5,146 nucleotides of DNA from Bacteroidales bacterium GP4 (lineage in GTDB: Bacteria > Bacteroidota > Bacteroidia > Bacteroidales > Muribaculaceae). The DNA lies in NCBI GenBank assembly GCA_001701065.1, contig DAAL01000113.1, positions 1 through 5,146 of the forward strand, given 5' to 3'. The notes below the pieces were generated by a model. It had not been told where the DNA came from, did no database searches, and was given only the letters and a program-made list of their open reading frames with translations. Shown here piece by piece: positions 1 through 5,146 of the stretch. Made by a program: the position numbers and the translations under genes. The stretch's first letter is position 1. Each line of letters begins with the position of its first letter.

Positions 1-671
1 CCCCAACCGGGTCCCCATCCCCATGACGGGCCCCAAGCCCACGATGGACCCAAGCCCCATGATGGACCCAAGCCCCATGACCAGGAAGGACCCCAAGCCC
101 AAGACGGACCCCAGCCCCACGACCAAGACCACGAAGGTCCATACCAGTTGTTCCAGTACCATGGCGAGTACCACGGGTCATAAGCCCAAGGTGAATACCA
201 GGGATTATACCAAGCCGAACCGGGATAGTTGATATAGACATTAACCTCCGGCTGTGATGTGGCATAATAGTATTCCACCAAGTCAGGATCGTTAAGGTCC
301 GATATTATATTGCCGTTATGGTATTTCTCGATACGGCGGGTATAAGTGAAATCATCCTGCGACTGACTGCCGTTATTTACCGATTGACCATTATGATCGC
401 CGGTCCTACGGTTATACTCGTCGACATCACGACCATTACCGGAATTGACAACATAAGTGTCGGCACCGTTATAATCATGACCGCCGATAGAGTAATTATA
501 GTTGGACTGAGTTACCGGTTGATTCAACGCCTTAGCCTTTTTCTCAAGCTTAGCCTTGGTGTCCTTAGCAGGATTATAATAAATATCATCCTCGAAACTT
601 CCCTGAGCATATGCCGAGAACAAGCATCCGACTATGAAAGAGGTCATTAAAAAAAGTTTCTTTGCCTTCAT
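1..671 (-). CDS. Secreted Trp-rich repeat protein, conserved Bacteroidales type, C-terminus cut by window edge
   Basis: An open frame runs from ATG at 671 to the left edge without a stop: 223 complete codons plus two bases. Residues 1-22 look like a Sec signal peptide (MKAKK, hydrophobic stretch, then AYA|Q). IVGC at 13-16 also fits a loose lipobox, so a lipoprotein is possible. The mature N-terminus contains DDIYYNP (28-34), a Lys/Ala-rich stretch (35-49), DVDEYNRR (82-89), FTYTRRIEKYH (108-118) and NDPDLVEYYY (127-136). From residue 154 on it is extremely Trp-rich, with 21 Trp in 70 residues, first as Y/P/W blocks such as NPWYSPW and then as GPSW repeats. The motif order resembles unnamed secreted proteins I recall from Bacteroides and relatives; I know no function. 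AAGGA lies 9 nt before the ATG, supporting this start. Likely periplasmic or surface-exposed; a structural or envelope role is only a guess. Confidence 0.85.
   Translation of the reverse strand, partial: MKAKKLFLMTSFIVGCLFSAYAQGSFEDDIYYNPAKDTKAKLEKKAKALNQPVTQSNYNYSIGGHDYNGADTYVVNSGNGRDVDEYNRRTGDHNGQSVNNGSQSQDDFTYTRRIEKYHNGNIISDLNDPDLVEYYYATSQPEVNVYINYPGSAWYNPWYSPWAYDPWYSPWYWNNWYGPSWSWSWGWGPSWAWGPSWSWGLGPSWGLGPSWAWGPSWGWGPGW
3..140 (-). repeat. GPSW tandem repeats in the Trp-rich protein (mostly 18-bp units)
   Basis: GPSW begins at residues 178, 188, 194, 202, 208 and 214, and a degenerate GPGW begins at 220, so spacings are 10, 6, 8, 6, 6 and 6 residues. The core unit is GPSW followed by two residues (AW, SW, GL or GW). 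At the DNA level the units are not identical: the Pro codons from 188 onward are CCG, CCT, CCA, CCA, CCG and CCC, and Ser codons vary in the same way. The repeat continues past the left edge, so copy number is unknown. Confidence 0.85.
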
Positions 672-680
672 AAATATAAA

Positions 681-685
681 TCCTT
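681..685 (-). promoter_or_regulatory. Ribosome binding site of the Trp-rich protein gene
   Basis: AAGGA on the minus strand lies 9 nt upstream of the ATG at 671. It is the only clear Shine-Dalgarno-like site among the complete starts here; the other genes have A/T-rich leaders, as is common in Bacteroidota. It helps fix this start, because the open frame is incomplete. Confidence 0.6.
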
Positions 686-688
686 ATT

Positions 689-722
689 TTAAGTTAGTTA
701 AAGAATTAGACTACTGACTTAA
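689..722 (-). repeat. Imperfect inverted repeat in the leader of the Trp-rich protein gene
   Basis: Arms TTAAGTTAGT (689-698) and ACTGACTTAA (713-722) are inverted repeats with 9 of 10 positions matching and a 14-nt spacer. In the minus-strand mRNA this would be a weak A/U-rich hairpin with one C-A mismatch, ending 3 nt upstream of the AAGGA site. It also lies just downstream of the predicted promoter, so it could be an operator or a leader hairpin. It is A/T-rich and could be chance. Confidence 0.35.
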
Positions 723-746
723 GCCATAGTTTAATCCATTGAAAGC

Positions 747-777
747 TAAAGTTACAGCTTTATTTATACATATCAAA
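747..777 (-). promoter_or_regulatory. Bacteroidota-type promoter of the Trp-rich protein gene
   Basis: On the minus strand TTTG (774-777) is followed after 19 bp by TAACTTTA (747-754). This matches the Bacteroidota housekeeping promoter pattern (TTTG at -33, TAnnTTTG at -7) except for the last base. Transcription would start near 740, giving a leader of about 70 nt. The site lies downstream of the DUF308 terminator, so the gene is probably transcribed on its own. Confidence 0.6.
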
Positions 778-808
778 ATAAAAGGACTCCCGGTAAGAAT
801 ATTTAACA

Positions 809-849
809 AATAAAGCGAGGTTGGCATCACTTGCTGACCCCGCTTTATT
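809..849 (-). terminator. Intrinsic terminator after the DUF308 gene
   Basis: AATAAAGCGAGGT (809-821) and ACCCCGCTTTATT (837-849) form a 13-bp stem with a 15-nt loop. In the minus-strand RNA the single non-Watson-Crick position is a G-U wobble, so all 13 positions pair; in plus-strand RNA it would be an A-C mismatch, which favours minus orientation. The descending arm ends in a U-rich stretch (CUUUAUUUGUU). It begins 19 nt after the DUF308 stop codon and separates that gene from the Trp-rich gene. Confidence 0.75.
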
Positions 850-868
850 ATGAACAATACTGAATAAT

Positions 869-1429
869 TTACTTATCGATTTCCCCCATGGGCTTGATGT
901 CATAGGCAATCATACAGATGGAGAAGCCCCAATAGATAAATGCCAATGAAGTCAAGAAGCTTACCATCATCATATCCTGGATGTAGCCGGCTTCAATGAA
1001 GAAGAACCCGATGAGCATCAACAGAATACCGTTGACAAGGTAAAGCCACCAATATTTCCCTTTATGTCCGCTTACCGAGTTAATAATCATGGTTATACCC
1101 CAGTAAATGAATATCAAAGCAAGGAAATAAGGGAACACAGCTTCCGAAAGTAAAACACTTCTTACCATCAGGAAACCCACAAACATGTCGATGATACCAC
1201 CGGCAATCCACCAGCCCCATCCTTTAGGATAATTAGGACCGGCAGCCACACATAGCTGTACTATACCAACGAGGATAAGCAGCCATCCGAAAATCTGTGA
1301 CGCAATCGCGAATCCGGCAGCAGGCCAGAACCAATAGGCAAAGCCACAAATCACCATCACAATCCCTGCTATCAACACGAGCCACCAGCTCTTGGAGTAG
1401 CCTAATAAGTTAAACTTCGTGAGATTCAT
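869..1429 (-). CDS. DUF308/HdeD-like six-helix membrane protein
   Basis: The 186-residue protein is almost entirely hydrophobic, with six predicted membrane segments at about 15-35, 40-62, 72-92, 97-118, 126-146 and 153-176 and a short polar C-terminus. Length and topology match the HdeD/DUF308 family, whose enterobacterial founder HdeD is linked to acid resistance; the role here is unknown. The six helices look like three copies of a two-helix unit. Odd helices share a WW...G...GF pattern (SWW at 14-16, GWW at 72-74, YWW at 127-129), and even helices share a Trp-Gly or similar centre, with FIYWG at 107-111 and 164-168. The ATG at 1429 follows an in-frame TAA 6 nt upstream, and the leader is A/T-rich without an SD site. 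A hairpin terminator follows, so the gene looks monocistronic. No good promoter match was seen upstream. The family call is from composition, repeat pattern and length rather than a search. Confidence 0.8.
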   Translation of the reverse strand: MNLTKFNLLGYSKSWWLVLIAGIVMVICGFAYWFWPAAGFAIASQIFGWLLILVGIVQLCVAAGPNYPKGWGWWIAGGIIDMFVGFLMVRSVLLSEAVFPYFLALIFIYWGITMIINSVSGHKGKYWWLYLVNGILLMLIGFFFIEAGYIQDMMMVSFLTSLAFIYWGFSICMIAYDIKPMGEIDK

Positions 1430-1548
1430 AAATTTTTAGTTTTAGTTGATTATTTTAGTACTATAACAATCCATGTGTTGAATTTGTTGGAATAAAAGAA
1501 CAAGTGATTAACCACATCCTGTTTTTTTTCACTTTTCACTCGATAATA

Positions 1549-1581
1549 TTCGTTACATAAGATTTATTTTTTGTTATTTTG
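1549..1581 (+). promoter_or_regulatory. Weak candidate promoter for the brkB-ridA unit
   Basis: The divergent intergenic region (1430-1598) is A/T-rich. The best plus-strand candidate is TTATTTTG at 1574-1581, one mismatch from TAnnTTTG, with TTCG at 1549-1552 as a poor -33 element 21 bp upstream. A start near 1588 would leave only about 11 nt of leader. An alternative -7 match, TATTTTTT at 1565-1572, has no -33 partner. No better site is visible for either flanking gene. Confidence 0.25.
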
Positions 1582-1598
1582 TAGAAAATATTCTCGTT

Positions 1599-3008
1599 AT
1601 GAGTAAAAACACGAATAGATTATTCAAACGCTTGAGCGACATAATATACTCATGGACTGAAAAAGCCAAGCAAGCTTACCAATACTGCACCCAAGGAGTG
1701 TGGAGCGACACAAGGCTTAACTGGAAGGTGAATACGATAAAGACCATCAACCTGTCAGTGAAATCGTTCATGAACAGCGAACTGCAGAACCGCGCATCGG
1801 CTCTGACCTACAACACCATGCTTGCCATAGTGCCTGCGCTTGCCATGCTATTTGCCATCGGACGAGGTTTCGGCTTCCAGAATCTTTTGAAGTCGCAGCT
1901 TGCCACTATGGTCCCGGCGCAACGCAGCACTATAGAGATGGCACTTGAATTTGTCGACCATTATCTTGAACAGGCATCGCAAGGCATATTCGTGGGAGTG
2001 GGTTTGGTATTTTTATTGTGGACCCTCATATCATTGATGAGCAACATCGAGAATGCGTTCAATAAAATATGGGGAGTTAAGACTGACCGCACTTTTCCCC
2101 GAAAAGTCATTGACTACACCGCCATTCTCTTCTTGCTTCCTATATTGATGGTGTGTTCAAGCGGTATCTCCATTCTCATGTCCACGACTATCGTCGACAA
2201 TCCTCACTTCAAGATATTCAGCCCGGCACTTAAGACAATCCTCGATTTTATACCATTTGTGCTGGTTTGGCTTTCGTTCATCGGGATGTACTTGCTTTTC
2301 CCGAACACCAAAGTCAGATTCAAACATGCTGTGGTGTCAGGAATATTTGCCGGCACGGCGTTCCAGATTCTGCAATATCTGTTCGTTTCGGGACAGATAT
2401 ATGTATCGAAGTACAATGCCATCTACGGTAGTTTCGCCTTTTTGCCTTTATTATTGATATGGCTGCAGCTTGTGTGGACAATAACCCTCTCGGGAGCGGT
2501 ATTGTGCTATTCAGCGCAGAACATATTCCAGTTCAATTTCAGCAATGACATAGAAAGGATATCGCTTGAGTACAAGCTCAAGATATGCACTGTGATAATG
2601 ACTATCGTGGTAAAGCGATTCCAACGCCAGCTTCCGCCACTCACCGTGCGCGACTTTGCGGCGTTATACCACATGCCGTCGAAAATTGTGACCGATCTTA
2701 TCGCTGAAATGGTAGACGCAGGATTGCTGATAGTGGTATATTCCACTACCGAAAAAGAATCCCATGCCTATGTGCCCGCAGTCGATATCCACGACATCAC
2801 GGTAGGATACTTGCTGGAGAAAATAAACACCGAAGGAAGCACAGGATTCATCCCCAACTTCCAGGAAGAGTTCAAAACCGTTATCGACCTTATCGACGAA
2901 ACCCTTCAGGAAGCATTTGATGCCGGAAAGGATACTCTTCTATTAAACTTGAACGTAAATGTTGACGGCACTCCATCACCGAGAGTGTCAAAAGAATTAA
3001 ATAACTAA
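1599..3008 (+). CDS. YihY/BrkB-family inner-membrane protein with C-terminal winged-helix-like domain
   Basis: This 469-residue protein has a polar N-terminus (1-60), six predicted membrane segments (about 68-87, 129-149, 172-196, 213-234, 243-265, 278-304) and a cytoplasmic C-terminal region (about 315-469). Family signatures are RASALTYNTMLAIVPALAML (65-84), IENAFNKIWGV (150-160), LFPNTKVRFKHAVVSGIFAG (233-252) and YNAIYGSFAFLPLLLIWLQL (272-291). YihY/BrkB proteins were once mis-annotated as RNase BN; BrkB was described in Bordetella serum resistance, but the molecular function is unsettled. Residues about 348-378, with LTVRDFAALYHMP then an amphipathic helix ending in DAGLL, look like a helix-turn-helix, followed by a wing-like strand pair and ITVGYLLEKI. 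Many longer family members have such a tail. The ATG at 1599 has no SD site. ridA starts 14 bp downstream, so the two are probably cotranscribed. Confidence 0.9.
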   Translation: MSKNTNRLFKRLSDIIYSWTEKAKQAYQYCTQGVWSDTRLNWKVNTIKTINLSVKSFMNSELQNRASALTYNTMLAIVPALAMLFAIGRGFGFQNLLKSQLATMVPAQRSTIEMALEFVDHYLEQASQGIFVGVGLVFLLWTLISLMSNIENAFNKIWGVKTDRTFPRKVIDYTAILFLLPILMVCSSGISILMSTTIVDNPHFKIFSPALKTILDFIPFVLVWLSFIGMYLLFPNTKVRFKHAVVSGIFAGTAFQILQYLFVSGQIYVSKYNAIYGSFAFLPLLLIWLQLVWTITLSGAVLCYSAQNIFQFNFSNDIERISLEYKLKICTVIMTIVVKRFQRQLPPLTVRDFAALYHMPSKIVTDLIAEMVDAGLLIVVYSTTEKESHAYVPAVDIHDITVGYLLEKINTEGSTGFIPNFQEEFKTVIDLIDETLQEAFDAGKDTLLLNLNVNVDGTPSPRVSKELNN

Positions 3009-3022
3009 CTTAATAAACCAAA

Positions 3023-3397
3023 ATGAAAAATTCCATCTCTACAACAGCGGCTCCGGGTGCCATAGGCCCTTACAGCCAAGCAATCGACACAGGTTCCATG
3101 CTATTCGCATCAGGTCAGATTCCCATTGACCCTGCCACAGGTAATATCCCCGAAGGAATCACAGCACAAGCCACTCAGTCACTTGCCAATGTGAAAGCAA
3201 TCCTTGAAGCCGCAGGACTATCAATGGACAATGTAGTCAAAACCACAGTGTTCCTTGCCGACATGAACGATTTCGCAGCCATGAACGAAGTTTATGCCAA
3301 GGCATTCAATCCTCCTTTCCCGGCTCGTTCGGCGGTAGCTGTAAAGACACTGCCCAAGAATGTGCTTGTGGAGATAGAGGTTATAGCTGTGCGCTGA
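3023..3397 (+). CDS. ridA: RidA-family 2-iminobutanoate/2-iminopropanoate deaminase
   Basis: The 124-residue protein is a full-length RidA (YjgF/YER057c/UK114) protein. Family members are cytoplasmic homotrimers that hydrolyse reactive enamine/imine intermediates released by PLP enzymes such as threonine dehydratase, protecting other PLP enzymes. Visible signatures are PYSQAI (16-21), FASGQIP (28-34), the [10 protein letters not shown] helix (56-65), KTTVFLADM (73-81), [11 protein letters not shown] (97-107) and VEIEVIAV (116-123). The substrate-carboxylate-binding Arg corresponds to R102 and the conserved Glu to E117; Y17 and N88 are also in place, so the protein should be active as an archetypal RidA rather than an Arg-less paralogue. 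ATG is 14 bp after the brkB stop with an A-rich leader and no SD site. Its last 17 bp overlap the end of folC on the other strand, and its terminator appears to lie within folC. Confidence 0.95.
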   Translation: MKNSISTTAAPGAIGPYSQAIDTGSMLFASGQIPIDPATGNIPEGITAQATQSLANVKAILEAAGLSMDNVVKTTVFLADMNDFAAMNEVYAKAFNPPFPARSAVAVKTLPKNVLVEIEVIAVR

Positions 3398-4679
3398 TCT
3401 CCTCCAGATAGGACAAGAAATCAGCCACTACAAAAGTGCTGCCTCCCACATAGATGAAATCATCCTTGGACGCACTTGCTTTTGCAGCCTCATAAGCTGA
3501 TTTTACATCACTGAAGACTTCCCCGCGGAGGTCTTCTTTTTTTGCTGTCGCCGCCAAATGATTTTCATCCATTCCTCGCCCTATCGAAGGACGGGTAAAA
3601 TAGTACTTAGCGTCTTTTGGCATAAGCTTCATGATGTGGGACACATCTTTGTCGCTGACAAATCCTATCACAAGATGCTTCACCCCGCATGAACGGTTTA
3701 TCTGATGGCTCAGATACTTCCAGCCGCCTTCATTGTGCCCCGTGTCACACACCGTGAGAGGAGCGTCGCTGATTTTCATCCAACGTCCCGCAAGCCCTGT
3801 GAGAGAATCCACGTGAGCGAAGCCATTCTTGACAGCATCGTCACTTATGTTCCAATGTAGCGCCCTTAGCTGCTCAACGGCGCAGAGTATAGTCGCAGTG
3901 TTTTTCAATTGATACTCTCCGGTCAGCACTCCTTTAAAATCACCCACCGAAGTACCTTTATAATAAATTCCGTCGGCGGCTATCTCATAAGAAGAGAACA
4001 GAGGGGATTCATCGGCAAAAACAATGGGAGCGTGAACTTCCTCGACACGGTGTTCAAACACCTTCTTTACATCGCCGGAAGCCTCGCCTATCACCACCGG
4101 TATTCCGTTCTTGATTATTCCTGCTTTTTCGCCGGCTATCGCAGGAAGCGTGTTTCCGAGAAATTGCATGTGGTCAAACGAAATGTTGGTAATCACACAC
4201 AGTTCCGGAGTAATTATATTAGTGCTGTCAAGCCGTCCGCCAAGTCCCACTTCTATCATGGCGATATCCACTTTCTCTTTAGCGAAATACTCAAACGCCA
4301 TAATCATTGTAAGTTCGAAGAATGACGGAGAACAGTCAAGGTGCATGCTTAGAAAACGTTCAACAAAATCAGTCACTGCATCTTCAGGAATCATCTCGCC
4401 GTTGACACGTATGCGCTCACGGAAATCAATCAAGTGAGGCGAAGTGTAAAGCCCCACTTTATATCCAGCCGACTGCATGATGGCGGCAAGAGTGTGCGCC
4501 GTTGAGCCTTTTCCGTTAGTTCCCCCGATGTGGACCGACTTAAATCCGTCCTGAGGATTATCGAAAGCACGGGCAAGATTGATGCAGGTGTCGAGACCCG
4601 GTTTGTAAGCCGGCGCGCCCACCCGCTGATACATAGGCAGTTGATTATATAGAAAATCTATAGCTTCTTTGTAATCCAT
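3381..4679 (-). CDS. folC: Bifunctional folylpolyglutamate synthase/dihydrofolate synthase
   Basis: FolC adds glutamate to dihydropteroate and/or to reduced folates with ATP, in the cytoplasm. The 432 residues carry the Mur-ligase-fold signatures: P-loop GGTNGKGST (52-60), YTSPHL (78-83), ERIRVNGE (88-95), [12 protein letters not shown] (143-154), [13 protein letters not shown] (163-175), EKAGIIK (184-190, with K185 at the usual carbamylated-lysine position), GLAGRW (295-300), DTGHNEGG (312-319) and [12 protein letters not shown] (411-422). The length is normal. Start: ATG at 4679 gives [20 protein letters not shown], the expected family N-terminus; a TTG at 4691 would add only four residues and overlap the upstream gene. 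This ATG is one base after the upstream stop (TGACATG), implying translational coupling. Its 3' end overlaps ridA by 17 bp. Whether it performs both reactions cannot be decided from sequence. Confidence 0.93.
   Translation of the reverse strand: MDYKEAIDFLYNQLPMYQRVGAPAYKPGLDTCINLARAFDNPQDGFKSVHIGGTNGKGSTAHTLAAIMQSAGYKVGLYTSPHLIDFRERIRVNGEMIPEDAVTDFVERFLSMHLDCSPSFFELTMIMAFEYFAKEKVDIAMIEVGLGGRLDSTNIITPELCVITNISFDHMQFLGNTLPAIAGEKAGIIKNGIPVVIGEASGDVKKVFEHRVEEVHAPIVFADESPLFSSYEIAADGIYYKGTSVGDFKGVLTGEYQLKNTATILCAVEQLRALHWNISDDAVKNGFAHVDSLTGLAGRWMKISDAPLTVCDTGHNEGGWKYLSHQINRSCGVKHLVIGFVSDKDVSHIMKLMPKDAKYYFTRPSIGRGMDENHLAATAKKEDLRGEVFSDVKSAYEAAKASASKDDFIYVGGSTFVVADFLSYLEEISAQL
3512..3543 (+). terminator. 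Intrinsic terminator of the brkB-ridA unit, embedded antisense in folC
   Basis: On the plus strand GAAGACTTCC (3513-3522) and GGAGGTCTTC (3527-3536) form a 10-bp stem with one U-G wobble and a CCGC tetraloop (3523-3526), followed directly by seven T (3537-3543). This is a textbook Rho-independent terminator shape. It lies 115 nt after the ridA stop, where the minus strand encodes folC residues around [11 protein letters not shown] (380-390). It is not a terminator on the minus strand, where the hairpin is preceded by A7 and has no U-tract after it. Confidence 0.7.
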
Positions 4680-4680
4680 G

Positions 4681-5146
4681 TCAATACACAATTAGACCGG
4701 TGATTCCGGCAAGACATATTATAAAAATAGGATGAATGCGGGTGAAGTACACAAGCAGGAACGACACTAAGCAGATGAGAATACTTATGTCGTTATCAGG
4801 AAAATTCTGCCGGTTCATCAACAGCAACGCAGCCGACGCGATAAGTCCTATCACCACGGGACGAAGCCCGGTGAATATTCCTTTAATCACACCCGACTCC
4901 TTGTGTCGGCGTATAAAATGGCTTGCATACAGCACCAGCAGAAACGAAGGAAGAACTACCACAGCGGTGGTCAGGAAAGATCCGAAAACATTGCCGGTAA
5001 CAACATAACCGATGTAAGTCGCGCTGTTTATCCCTATAGGACCCGGGGTCATCTGCGATATCGCCACAATGTCAGTGAACATCTGTTCCGATATCCAGCC
5101 GGAATTCACCACTTCACGTTCGGTTGGAAAACGGTGTGGATTCCTA
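4681..5146 (-). CDS. Chromate transporter family (CHR domain) protein, N-terminus cut by window edge
   Basis: The visible 154 codons end at TGA 4683-4681; the 5' end lies beyond the right edge. EREVVNSGWISEQMFTDIVA (9-28) and QMTPGPIGINSATYIGY (31-47) are strong CHR-domain signatures, with the conserved PGP and N..T..GY. Hydrophobic segments follow at about 54-74, 87-110 and 117-154, giving a single CHR domain of the short-chain ChrA type. Such proteins in Bacteroidota often occur as adjacent pairs; the partner would be upstream, outside the window. The substrate could be chromate/sulfate-like anions, but this is by family name only. The GTG at 5112 is not the true start, because the EREVV motif extends the frame upstream. 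The first eight visible residues (RNPHRFPT) do not fit the hydrophobic GGGxAM-type stretch expected there. folC follows after one base, so the two are probably one transcript. Confidence 0.85.
   Translation of the reverse strand, partial: RNPHRFPTEREVVNSGWISEQMFTDIVAISQMTPGPIGINSATYIGYVVTGNVFGSFLTTAVVVLPSFLLVLYASHFIRRHKESGVIKGIFTGLRPVVIGLIASAALLLMNRQNFPDNDISILICLVSFLLVYFTRIHPIFIICLAGITGLIVY

Noticed and set aside
23..232. Plus-strand 69-residue ORF rich in Pro, Lys, Asp, Ser and Met
   Set aside because: It is the antisense shadow of the Trp-rich repeat (TGG codons read as CCA/CCC contexts); the minus frame has signal peptide, RBS and promoter.
318..650. Plus-strand 110-residue ORF with Ile/Thr-rich sequence
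   Set aside because: It lies opposite the N-terminal part of the Trp-rich protein gene, has no recognisable domain, and its composition is typical of a shadow frame.
1504..1515. Imperfect palindrome GTGATTAACCAC in the divergent intergenic region as an operator
   Set aside because: Only 12 bp with two mismatched positions and no second copy; too weak to call.
2734..2751. Palindrome TAGTGG-TATATT-CCACTA inside brkB
   Set aside because: Six-base arms within coding sequence, no T-tract and no repeat elsewhere in the window; consistent with chance.
3513..3543. A7 followed by a hairpin in the folC mRNA as a programmed frameshift site
   Set aside because: The hairpin begins immediately after the A-tract without the usual 5-9 nt spacer, and folC is a normal full-length gene in frame 0. 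A plus-strand terminator explains the same bases better.
3909..4437. Two plus-strand ORFs of 138 and 108 residues opposite folC
   Set aside because: Both are antisense to well-conserved FolC motifs and overlap each other in different frames; no family features.
1..5146. Defence system, mobile element or CRISPR array
   Set aside because: No transposase, integrase, nuclease, reverse transcriptase or spaced direct repeats; the only tandem repeat is protein-coding.

Overview
The window reads as ordinary chromosomal sequence from a Bacteroidota bacterium, most likely order Bacteroidales and possibly a Muribaculaceae-like gut lineage. The order is supported by A/T-rich start regions mostly without Shine-Dalgarno sequences, one good Bacteroidota-type promoter (TTTG, 19 bp, TAnnTTT-like), a secreted Trp-rich protein of a type I associate with Bacteroidales, and a FolC with a DTGHN motif. 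The family-level guess is inference only. The odd length, a left end inside a tandem repeat and a right end inside a gene suggest that this may be a complete short metagenomic contig.

Layout. Positions 1-671 (minus) hold the N-terminal 223 codons of a secreted Trp/Gly/Pro-rich protein that runs off the left edge. Positions 672-868 hold its RBS, an upstream inverted repeat, a promoter, and the terminator of the next gene. Positions 869-1429 (minus) encode a six-helix DUF308/HdeD-like membrane protein. A 169-bp divergent intergenic region follows. Positions 1599-3397 (plus) are a two-gene unit: a YihY/BrkB-family membrane protein with a C-terminal winged-helix-like domain, then a RidA-family enamine/imine deaminase. 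Positions 3381-5146 (minus) are a chromate-transporter (CHR) gene, cut by the right edge, followed one base after its stop by folC.

The two central units converge, and ridA and folC overlap tail to tail by 17 bp, so there is no intergenic space for terminators. The plus-strand unit instead appears to end at a strong intrinsic terminator (10-bp stem, 4-nt loop, T7) lying inside the folC coding region at 3512-3543. The brkB-ridA mRNA would therefore carry about 145 nt of 3' sequence antisense to the folC mRNA. This is the most interesting structural feature of the window.

RidA (removal of reactive enamines) and FolC (folate polyglutamylation) are housekeeping functions, while the membrane proteins have poorly defined roles. 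I see no mobile element, CRISPR array, tRNA or rRNA, and no convincing novel multi-gene system.
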